Assembly (NCBI RefSeq): GCF_030272615.1
Contig: NW_026729165.1
Span: 1-57,500 of the forward strand
DNA: 57,500 nucleotides
Reading direction: 5' to 3'
Source: Cryptomeria japonica
Taxonomy: Eukaryota; Streptophyta; Pinopsida; Cupressales; Cupressaceae
Numbering within the stretch: the stretch's first letter is position 1; each line of letters opens with the position of its first letter. The translations under genes and the position numbers were made by a program. The notes under the pieces are model-generated. The model made no database searches. It was not told the origin of the DNA and was given only the letters and a program-made list of their open reading frames with translations. Shown one piece after another: positions 48,832 to 56,960 of this stretch.

Positions 48832-48959
48832 AGGTGTTGGGTTTGATGGGTCGACTCCCCTGGTTGTGCGCATTGCGCCAACCTCAAAGACCCTGCATTG
48901 CGGATGAAGTCGAAAGTCAGAGTTTGGTGTGCTACAAGGTGTGGTCGAAGGTGCTCACC

Positions 48960-49590
48960 TAGGTGTGCACCTTTGGAGCACAGGAAAAGTGCCCTCCAAA
49001 AGTGCGCACCTTTGGAGTGCACAAAAGTGCCCTCCAAAAGTGCGCACCTTTGGAGCGCAGAAAAGTGCCCTCCAAAAAGTGCCCTCCAAAAGTGCGCACC
49101 TTTGGAGCGCAGAAAAGTGCCCTCCAAAAAGTGCCCTCCAAAAGTGCGCACCTTTGGAGCGCAGAAAAGTGCCCTCCAAAAAGTGCCCTCCAAAAGTGCG
49201 CACCTTTGGAGCGCAGAAAAGTGCCCTCCAAAAGTGCGCACCTTTGGAGCGCAGAAAAGTGCCCTCCAAAAAGTGCCCTCCAAAAGTGCGCACCTTTGGA
49301 GCGCAGAAAAGTGCCCTCCAAAAAGTGCCCTCCAAAAGTGCGCACCTTTGGAGCGCAGAAAAGTGCCCTCCAAAAAGTGCCCTCCAAAAGTGCGCACCTT
49401 TGGAGCGCAGAAAAGTGCCCTCCAAAAAGTGCCCTCCAAAAGTGCGCACCTTTGGAGCGCAGAAAAGTGCCCTCCAAAAAGTGCCCTCCAAAAGTGCGCA
49501 CCTTTGGAGCGCAGAAAAGTGCCCTCCAAAAGTGCGCACCTTTGGAGCGCACAAAAGTGCCCTCCAAAAGTGCGCACTTTTGGTGCGCAC
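48960..49590. repeat. Satellite alternating 38-bp and 52-bp units
   Basis: Thirteen starts of GTGCGCACCTTTGGAG, at 49002, 49040, 49092, 49144, 49196, 49234, 49286, 49338, 49390, 49442, 49494, 49532 and 49570 (the last reads GTGCGCACTTTTGG). The 38-bp unit carries one GTGCCCTCCAAAA. The 52-bp unit carries a second copy of that 14-bp element. Both strands are open in several frames, an artefact of the repeat. Confidence 0.93.
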
Positions 49591-49690
49591 CAAGGCGCTG
49601 GTTCGGTCGTTGCAGGCGAGTTCGGAAGTTGGGGTCGATGTCCTGAGCGGAGGTGCAAACTACACAGGTGTCGGAATCGGACAAATAGCT

Positions 49691-49700
49691 TATATAGGGG
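49691..49700 (+). promoter_or_regulatory. Polymerase I-type promoter motif 7
   Basis: TATATAGGGG preceded by GGAATCGGACAAATAGCT, in the first 311-bp-type module. GGGGAG and downstream CTCCCC are both present. Confidence 0.77.
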
Positions 49701-50001
49701 AGGTGTATGCTTCGATGGGTCGACTCCCCAGGTTGAGCGCACCGCGCCAACCTCAAAGACCCTACGGTATGGATGAAGTCGGAAGTTGGGTCCGATGACC
49801 AATTCGATTAGTAGGTATGCTCATGAGGTCGGAATTTGGGTCCGATGACCTGCCATGTGCAGGAAGGCGAATGTTGACACTGTGCGTTGCAAGGTGCACA
49901 CCAAGGCGCTGGTGCGGTCTTTTTAGTCGAGTTCGGAAGTTGGGGTCGATGTCCTGATCGGAGGTGCAAGCTACACAGGTGTGGGAATCGGACAAATAGC
50001 T

Positions 50002-50011
50002 TATATAGGGG
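50002..50011 (+). promoter_or_regulatory. Polymerase I-type promoter motif 8
   Basis: TATATAGGGG, 311 bp after motif 7, same flanks; GGGGAG/CTCCCC stem intact. Confidence 0.77.
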
Positions 50012-50312
50012 AGGTGTATGCTTCGTTGGGTCGACTCCCCGGGTTGAGCGCACCGCGCCAACCTCAAAGACCCTACGGTATGGATGAAGTCGGAAGTTGG
50101 GTCCGATGACCGATTCGATATGTAGGCATACTCGCGAGGTCGGAATTTGGGTCCGATGACCTGCCACGTGCAGGAAGGCGAATGTTGGCACTGTGCGTTG
50201 CAAGGTGCGCACCAAGGCGCTGGTTCGGTCGTTGGAGGCGAGTTCGGAAGTTGGGGTCGATGTCTTGATCGGAGGTGCAAACTACACAGGTGTGGGAATC
50301 GGACAAATAGCT

Positions 50313-50322
50313 TATATAGGGG
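50313..50322 (+). promoter_or_regulatory. Polymerase I-type promoter motif 9
   Basis: TATATAGGGG, 311 bp after motif 8, same flanks; GGGGAG/CTCCCC stem intact. Confidence 0.77.
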
Positions 50323-50623
50323 AGGTGTATGCTTCGTTGGGTCGACTCCCCGGGTTGAGCGCACCGCGCCAACCTCAAAGACCCTACGGTATGGATGAAG
50401 TCGGAAGTTGGGTCCGATGACCGATTCGATATGTAGGCATACTCGCGAGGTCGGAATTTGGGTCCGATGACCTGCCATGTGCAGGAAGGCGAATGTTGGG
50501 ACTGTGCGTCGCAAGGTGCGCACCAAGGCGCTGGTGCCGTCGTTGCAGTCGAGTTCGGAAGTTGGGGTCGATGTCCTGGTCAGAGGTGCAAACTACACAG
50601 GTGTGGGAATCGGACAAATAGCT

Positions 50624-50633
50624 TATATAGGGG
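50624..50633 (+). promoter_or_regulatory. Polymerase I-type promoter motif 10
   Basis: TATATAGGGG, 311 bp after motif 9. The downstream arm is CTCCCT, giving a five-pair start-site stem. Confidence 0.75.
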
Positions 50634-50759
50634 AGGTGTATGCTTCGATGGGTCGACTCCCTGGGTTGAGCGCACCGCGCCAACCTCAAAGACCCTACAG
50701 TATGGATGAAGTCGGAAGTTGGGTCCGATGACCGATTCGATACGTAGGCATATTGGCGA

Positions 50760-51034
50760 GGTCTGAATTTGTGTCCGATGACCTGCCATGCGCAGGAAGG
50801 CGGAATTTGGGTCCGATGACCGAGTTGATGGCGTGCCATGCGCAGAAAGGCGGAATTTGGGTCCGATGACCGAGTTGATGTTGATGGCCCGCCATGCACA
50901 GGAAGGCGGAATTTGGGTCCGATGACCGATTTGAAGGCGTGCCATACGCAAAAAGGCGGAGTTTGGGTCCGATGACCGAGTTGATATTGATGGCCCGCCA
51001 TGCGCAGGAAGGCGGAATTTGGGTCCGATGACCT
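50760..51034 (+). repeat. Short repeats upstream of promoter 11
   Basis: Six copies of GGAATTTGGGTCCGATGACC or a close variant, near 50764, 50802, 50852, 50908, 50958 and 51013 (spacing 38-56 bp), separated by CATGCGCAGGAAGGC. They derive from the upstream part of the 311-bp module. By position they could act as upstream control or enhancer repeats; this is inference. Confidence 0.75.
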
Positions 51035-51168
51035 GACATACGCATGGAGTCCGACTCGGGGGCCGATGTTCGATTCGATGACTTGCATTGTGGGTAAAGT
51101 CGGAAGTTGTGGTCTTTGACCCGATTCGATGACCAGACTTCGGCTGCTTGAGAATCGGACAAATAACT

Positions 51169-51178
51169 TATATAGGGG
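51169..51178 (+). promoter_or_regulatory. Polymerase I-type promoter motif 11
   Basis: TATATAGGGG preceded by GAGAATCGGACAAATAACT. GGGGAGG pairs with CCTCCCC near 51199, a seven-pair stem beginning at the expected start. Confidence 0.77.
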
Positions 51179-51207
51179 AGGTAGTGTTCTCGAGCATCCT
51201 CCCCCCG

Positions 51208-51298
51208 TGCCCGTTTATGTCGATTGATGCTGGTGCTCGACTGGTTGGAGCGCTCGGATGCAAAAATCTTGCACCAGGATTTATCGATTGTGATGGAC
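51208..51298 (+). other. Leader stem-loop after promoter 11
   Basis: Arms at about 51208-51239 and 51271-51298. The best part pairs TCGATTGATGCTGGTGC with GCACCAGGATTTATCGA, 14 of 17 positions. The loop contains CGCTCGGAT, also present in the loops after promoters 12 and 13. It is the weakest of the three stems. Confidence 0.55.
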
Positions 51299-51609
51299 AC
51301 GGCAAGTCTCCTGATTGCTATGCAGGAGCTCATCGTGAATCTCTATGCGGCCTTGGTATGGACTCGACCTGCGGAATGGTTCGGCAATGGTAGTCGCTCC
51401 AACACGTCCTTGCAATGGCCACAGAGGTGATTCGACTAGAGCTCCAGTCTAGCTTTTGGGTTGCTTGGCGGACTGGTATAGCCGCGATCGAGTTCCGGCC
51501 ATGAACGTTTTAGATAGCTCTTGGGCTTTCTGGGACGGAAGTCGGAAGTTTGGGCTGTTGTCCGATTTGATGACCATTCTTCGGATGTGTGAGAATCGGA
51601 CAAATAACT

Positions 51610-51619
51610 TATATAGGGG
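51610..51619 (+). promoter_or_regulatory. Polymerase I-type promoter motif 12
   Basis: TATATAGGGG preceded by GAGAATCGGACAAATAACT. The bases after it differ (GGGGACTGTG), yet a partner CACGCAGCCCC follows, so a start-site stem is again possible with different bases. Confidence 0.75.
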
Positions 51620-51647
51620 ACTGTGTTGTCTCACGCAGCCCCCTCCG

Positions 51648-51738
51648 TGCCCCTCTATCTCGACCGATGTTGGTGCTTGAAAGGGTTGGGATCGCTCGGA
51701 TTTATAAACGTGCACCACCATTTGTCGAGTGTGAGGGA
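51648..51738 (+). other. Leader stem-loop after promoter 12
   Basis: Arms at 51648-51679 and 51711-51738 pair imperfectly, at about three quarters of positions, including TGGTGC with GCACCA. The loop contains CGCTCGGAT. Distance from the start is the same as in the other two modules. Confidence 0.6.
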
Positions 51739-52099
51739 CGCGGCAGGTCTCCTAAATGCTATGCGGGCGCTCTCTGAGAATCTCTATCCGGCCTCGACAC
51801 AGACTAGTCTTGCTGAATGGTTTGGCACTGGTAGTCGATCCAACACGTCGTTGTTGTGGCCGCCTAGGCGATTCGATTCGAGCCCCCGTCTAGCTTTTGG
51901 GTTGCTTGGCGGATTTTGCCCTATCCGCAAGTGAGCTCGGTCCCTAAACATTCGAGAAACCCGATTGCTATGCGCCGACTCTCTTTCTTGCGAGCCTCCA
52001 TCTAGCTTTTGGGTCTCTACGGAACGGAAGTCGGAATCTGGGACCGTTGTTTGATTCGACGAGGCAGACTACGGTTGTGCGAGAATCGGACAAATAACT

Positions 52100-52109
52100 T
52101 ATATAGGGG
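52100..52109 (+). promoter_or_regulatory. Candidate 35S rRNA gene promoter (polymerase I motif 13)
   Basis: TATATAGGGG preceded by GAGAATCGGACAAATAACT. It is the rightmost copy, and the presumed 5' ETS repeats follow, so it is the best candidate for the true pre-rRNA start (about 52105). GGGGAG can pair with CTCCCC near 52128-52133. The 18S gene would lie to the right, beyond the window. Against this, promoters 11 and 12 have the same design, and any of the three could be the main start. Confidence 0.75.
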
Positions 52110-52136
52110 AGGTGTTGACTGGAGCATTCTCCCCCG

Positions 52137-52226
52137 TGCCCCTCTAACTCGACCAATGCTGGCGCTCGAACGGTGGTAGCGCTCGGATTTTCATTGAGCG
52201 CCAGCATTGGTCGATTTAGAGGGGCA
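52137..52226 (+). other. Long near-perfect stem-loop at the 5' end of the presumed pre-rRNA
   Basis: 52137-52170 and 52194-52226 are inverted copies of each other with one mismatch and one bulged G over about 33 pairs (for example CTCGACCAATGCTGGCGCTC against GAGCGCCAGCATTGGTCG). The 23-nt loop contains CGCTCGGAT. The element lies about 33-122 nt after the expected start, matching the position of the weaker stems after promoters 11 and 12. Its role is unknown. Confidence 0.85.
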
Positions 52227-52476
52227 TGCGAGATTCCCGAATGCTATGCGAGGGCTCTAACGGAAATGTCTATTGGTTTCGGTATGGATGCAATTGCGAG
52301 TGGTTCGGCAAAGGTAGTCGTTCCGATGCGTCCATGTCGTGGCCAAATCGATAATTCGATTTGAGCCCTCGTATAGCATTTGGGTCTCTCGATGTGATTC
52401 CGCATTCCAGTCCCTTTGGGCACTGCTTGAGCCGCATCCCAGGGGGTTCCCTTCCCAATAATCTGCCTCGCAACCC

Positions 52477-55400
52477 GATTGCTATGCGGTGAGGCTCCTC
52501 GGCCGCCTCGGAACTATCTGTGTATCAGACGCATCGCGGGATAAGGGGTTGGCAACGGTAGTCGCCCCAAGCGCGTCCGATGCTTGGACCATTCCGAGGC
52601 GGCCCTGAAGCCTCTTCCGTCTAGCCGTTGGGTCCTTCTCGCCGCATCCCTCGCCTCGCACCCCGATTGCTATGCGGTGAGGCTCCTCGGCCGCCTCGGA
52701 ACTATCTGTGTATCGGACGCGTCGCGGGATAAGGGGTTGTCACTGGTAGTCGCCCCAAGCGCGTCCGATGCTTGGACCATTCCGAGGCGGCCCTGAAGCC
52801 TCTTCCGTCTAGCCGTTGGGTCCTTCTCGCCGCATCCCTCGCCTCGCACCCCGATTGCTATGCGGTGAGGCTCCTCGGCCGCCTCGGAACTATCTGTGTA
52901 TCGGACGCGTCGCGGGATAAGGGGTTGTCATTGGTAGTCGCCCCAAGCGCGTCCGATGCTTGGACCATTCCGAGGCGGCCCTGAAGCCTCTTCCGTCTAG
53001 CCGTTGGGTCCTTCTCGCCGCATCCCTCGCCTCGCACCCCGATTGCTATGCGGTGAGGCTCCTCGGCCGCCTCGGAACTATCTGTGTATCGGACGCGTCG
53101 CGGGATAAGGGGTTGTCACTGGTAGTCGCCCCAAGCGCGTCCGATGCTTGGACCATTCCGAGGCGGCCCTGAAGCCTCTTCCGTCTAGCCGTTGGGTCCT
53201 TCTCGCCGCATCCCTCGCCTCGCACCCCGATTGCTATGCGGTGAGGCTCCTCGGCCGCCTCGGAACTATCTGTGTATCGGACGCGTCGCGGGATAAGGGG
53301 TTGTCACTGGTAGTCGCCCCAAGCGCGTTCGATGCTTGGACCATTCCGAGGCGGCCCTGAAGCCTCTTCCGTCTAGCCGTTGGGTCCTTCTCGCCGCATC
53401 CCTCGCCTCGCACCCCGATTGCTATGCGGTGAGGCTCCTCGGCCGCCTTGGAACTATCTGTGTATCGGACGCGTCGCGGGATAAGGGGTTGTCACTGGTA
53501 GTCGCCCCAAGCGCGTCCGATGCTTAGACCATTCCGAGGCGGACCCGAAGCCTCTTCCGTCTAGCCGTTGGGTCCTCCTCTCGCCGCATCCTTCGCCTCC
53601 GCACCCCGATTGCTATGCGGTGAGGCTCCTCGGCCGCCTCGGAACTATCTGTGTTATCGGACGCGTCGCGGGATAAGGGGTTGTCACTGGTAGTCGCCCC
53701 AAGCGCGTCCGATGCTTGGACCATTCCGAGGCGGACCCGAAGCCTCTTCCGTCTAGCCGTTGGGTCCTTCTCGCCGCATCCCCTCGCCTCGCACCCCGAT
53801 TGCTATGCGGTGAGGCTCCTCGGCCGCCTTGGAACTATCTGTGTATCGGACGCGTCGCGGGATAAGGGGTTGTCACTGGTAGTCGCCCCAAGCGCGTCCG
53901 ATGCTTGGACCATTCCGAGGCGGACCCGAAGCCTCTTCCGTCTAGCCGTTGGGTCCTTCTCGCCGCATCCCTCGCCTCGCACCCCGATTGCTATGCGGTG
54001 AGGCTCCTCGGCCGCCTTGGAACTATCTGTGTATCGGACGCGTCGCGGGATAAGGGGTTTGTCACTGGTAGTCGCCCCAAGCGCGTCCGATGCTTGGACC
54101 ATTCCGAGGCGGCCCCGAAGCCTCTTCCGTGTAGCCGTTGGGTCCTTCCTCGCCGCATCCCTCGCCTCGCACCCCGATTGCTATGCGGTGAGGCTCCTCG
54201 GCCGCCTTGGAACTATCTGTGTATCGGACGCGTCGCGGGATAAGGGTTGTCACTGGTAGTCGCCCCAAGCGCGTCCGATGCTTGGACCATTCCGAGGCGG
54301 CCCCGAAGCCTCTTCCGTGTAGCCGTTGGGTCCTTCTCGCCGCATCCCTCGCCTCGCACCCCCGATTGCTATGCGGTGAGGCTCCTCGGCCGCCCTTGGA
54401 ACTATCTGTGTATCGGACGCGTCGCGGGATAAGGGGTTGTCACTGGTAGTCGCCCCAAGCGCGTCCGATGCTTGGACCATTCCGAGGCGGACCTGAAGCC
54501 TCTTCCCTCTAGCCGTTGGGGCTTTCTCGCCGCATCCCTCGCCTCGCACCCTGATTGCTATGCTGTGAGGCTCCTCGTCCGCCTTGGAACTATCTGTGTA
54601 TCGGACGCATCGCGGGATAAGGGTTGGGCAGTGGTAGTCGCCCAAGCGCATCCGATGCTTGGACCATTCCGAGGCGGCCCTGCAGCCTCTTCCGTCTAGC
54701 CGTTGGGGCCATCTCGCCGCATCCCCCACCTCGCACCACGATTGCTATGCGGTGAGGCTCCTTGGCCGCCTCGGAACTATCTGTGTATCGGACGCATCGC
54801 GGGATAAGGGGTTGTCACTGGTAGTCGCCCCAAGCGCGTCCGATGCTTGGACTATTCCGAGGCGGCCCTGCAGCCTCTTCCGTCTAGCCGTTGGGGCCAT
54901 CTCGCTGCATCCCCCACCTCCTCGGCCGCCTCGGAACTATCTGTGTATCGAAACGCATCGCGGGATAAGGGGTTGGCAGTGGTAGTCGCCCCAAGCGCGT
55001 CCGATGCTTGGACTATTCCGAGGCAGCCCTGCAGCCTCTTCCGTCTAGCCTTTGGGGCCATCTCGCCGCATCCCTCGCCTCGCACCCCGATTTGCTATGC
55101 CGGTGAGGCTCCCTCGGCCGCCTGGGAACTATCTTCGTATCGGACGCATCGCGGGATAAGGGGTTGTCACTGGTAGTCGCCTACCAAGCGCGTCCGATGC
55201 TTGGACTATTCCGAGGCGGCCCTGTGGCCTCTTCCGTCTAGCCGTTGGGGCCATCTCGCCGCATCCCCACCTCGCACCCCGATTGCTATGCGGTGAGGCT
55301 CTTCGGCCGCCTTGGAACTATCTTCGTATCGGACGCATTGCGGGATAAGGGGTTGTCACTGGTAGTGGCCCCAAAGCGCGTCCGATGCTTGGACTATTCC

Positions 55401-56262
55401 GAGGCGGCCCTGCAGCCTCTTCCGTCTAGCCGTTGGGGCCATCTCGCCGCATCCCCACCCTCGCACCCCGATTGCTATGCGGTGAGGCTCCTCGGCCGCC
55501 TTGGAACTATCTTCGTATCGGACGCATCGCGGGATAAGGGGTTGTCACTGGTAGTCGCCCCAAGCGCGTCCGATGCTTGGACTATTCCGACGCGGCCCTG
55601 TGGCCTCTTCCGTCTAGCCGTTGGGGCCATCTCGCCGCATCCCCCACCTCGCACCCCGATTGCTATGCGGTGAGGCTCCTCGGCCGCCTTGGAACCATCT
55701 TCGTATCGGACGCATCGCGGGATAGGGGGCTGTCACTGGTAGTCGCCCCCAAGCGAGTCCGATGCTTGGACCATTCCTAGGCGGCCCTGAAGCCTCTTCC
55801 GTCTAGCCGTTGGGGCCTTCCCGCCCCATCCCTCCGCCTCGCACCCCCGATTGGCTATGCGGTGAGGCTCCTCGGCCGCCTTGGAACCATCTGTGTATCG
55901 ACGCATCGCGGGATAAGGGGTTGGCACTGGCAGTCGCCCAAGCGCGTCCGATGCTTGGACCATTCCGAGGTGGCCCTGAAGCCTCTTCCGTCTAGCCGTT
56001 CGGGGCCTTCCCGCCCCATCCCTCGCCTCGCACCCCGATTGATATGCGGTGAGCTCCTCGGCCGCCTTGGAACTATCTGTGTATCGGACGCATCGCGGGA
56101 TAAGGGGTTGGCACTGGTAGTCGTCCCAATCGCATCCGATGCTTGGACCATTCCGAGGCGGCCCTGCAGCCTCTTCCGTTTAGCCGTCGGGGCCTTCCCG
56201 CCGCATCCCTCGCCTCGCATCCCGATTCCTATGCGGTGAGTCTTCTCGGCCGCCGCGGAACT
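52477..56262 (+). repeat. 188-bp tandem repeat array in the presumed ETS (about 20 copies)
   Basis: Copies begin with GATTGCTATGCGGTGAGG at 52477, 52664, 52852, 53040, 53228, 53416, 53608, 53798, 53986, 54176, 54364, 54553, 54740, about 54915 (start deleted), 55089, 55281, 55470, 55659, 55849, 56037 and 56224 (partial). Copies from 52664 to about 53520 are almost identical at exactly 188 bp. Later copies carry one-base indels and many substitutions. Each intact copy holds two nested inverted repeats, GGCCGCCTCGG/CCGAGGCGGCC and ATCGGACGCG/CGCGTCCGAT, allowing a hairpin of about 104 nt. A 70-codon open frame in the identical copies is a by-product; indels destroy it in later copies. Confidence 0.93.
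52689..52792 (+). other. Nested hairpin of the 188-bp repeat (example copy)
   Basis: The outer stem pairs 52689-52699 with 52782-52792 (11 bp). The inner stem pairs 52712-52721 with 52760-52769 (10 bp). A GGGG/CCCC pair lies further inside. Variants in later copies such as GGCCGCCTTGG (left arm) or CCGAGGTGGCC (right arm) still allow G-U pairs in the outer stem, but some inner-stem changes (for example near 54602-54651) do break pairs. Confidence 0.7.
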
Positions 56263-56960
56263 ATACCTGTTATTGCTACTGCATCCTTCGGCTGGTAACC
56301 TCCTCTGCCGCCTTGGAACGTTCTCTTTGTCGGACGCGTCGCGGGATAAGGGGTTGGCACTGGTAGTCGCCCCAAGCGCGCCCGATGCATAGACCGCTCC
56401 GAGTCGACCTTGCTTTCAGCCTCTCACATGCATAGACCTCTCTGAGTCGACCCTGCAGCCTCTCACGTTTAGCCTTTGGAATCTCGCCTCACAACATGAA
56501 TTGCTATCCTTGATGCATCCCTTGCCTCGAGCCCTGATTGCTTTCTCTGGCTGCATCCCTCCTCTCCTCACAGCCCGGTTGTCATCACTGCTTCATCCGT
56601 CGCTTCATGCATCTGGCTGCTGGGCCCTTCCCACCGCACACCTCGATTGCTATCTCTTCTGCATCACACACCCCGATTGCTATCTCTGCTACATCCCTCG
56701 GCTCTCACTTCTGCATCCTTCGCCTCACACCTCGATTGCTATCAATGCTGCATCCGTAACCTCACACCCCGATTGCTATGCGGGGAGGCTCCTTGGCCGC
56801 CTTGGAAATTTCTGTGTGTCGGACGCACCGCGGGATAAGGGGTTGGCACTGGTAGTCGCCCCAAGTGCGCCCGATTCTTAGACCGCTTCGAGGTGACCTC
56901 GTAGCCTCTTTCGGTCCAGGCTTCCTGCCTTCAACGCCCTTTTTACACCTCGATTGCTAT
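56263..56960 (+). repeat. Degenerate 188-bp copies and a derived short repeat
   Basis: One decayed 188-bp copy lies near 56300-56440 (TCGGACGCGTCGCGGGATAA present). About 56495-56770 is a looser repeat of 30-45 bp around CACCCCGATTGCTAT and CTGCATCCCTCG, the junction of the 188-bp unit. Another partial copy starts at 56771 (TCGGACGCACCGCGGGATAA). The last GATTGCTATGCG is at 56952. Confidence 0.75.

Larger units (their letters stand above)
47896..48909 (+). repeat. Promoter array 1: six modules of 157 bp (one of 220 bp)
   Basis: Six copies of a module with AAGTTGGGGTCGATGTCCTA, GAATCGGACAAATAGC, TATATAGGGG, a GTCGACTCCCC element and CCAACCTCAAAGACC. Motif spacing is 157, 220, 157, 157 and 157 bp. 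The 220-bp interval has an extra 63 bp of the GAGCACCAAGGCGTGCACC repeat. This resembles duplicated spacer promoters in rDNA spacers of other eukaryotes. Confidence 0.88.
49600..50720 (+). repeat. Promoter array 2: four modules, 311-bp period
   Basis: Four near-identical TATATAGGGG modules with motifs exactly 311 bp apart. Compared with array 1 each has an added upstream segment with GTCGGAAGTTGGGTCCGATG, CCGATTCGATATGTAGG, CCTGCCA-GTGCAGGAAGGCG and GGTGCGCACCAAGGCGCTGG. The 3' part contains AGGTTGAGCGC, three bases (ACC), then GCGCCAACCT, a near-perfect second hairpin. Confidence 0.9.
51060..52470 (+). repeat. Three large promoter modules (promoters 11-13)
   Basis: Motif spacing is 441 and 490 bp. 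Upstream parts share GAATCGGACAAATAACTTAT (AAC where arrays 1 and 2 have AGC). Downstream of the start they share a stem-loop, CTATGC, a GGTTCGGCAA-GGTAGTCG or similar element, and TAGCTTTTGGGT or TAGCATTTGGGT. This downstream sequence is unlike arrays 1 and 2, so two promoter classes with different leaders coexist. Confidence 0.82.

Noticed and set aside
48960-49590. Possible CRISPR array (regular short repeats)
   Set aside because: There are no unique spacers; all intervals are the same repeat. The context is eukaryotic rDNA.
52584-53527. Series of identical 70-codon frames every 188 bp
   Set aside because: They are a by-product of the tandem repeat. Indels in later copies break the frame at once, and there is no ribosome-entry or splice evidence.
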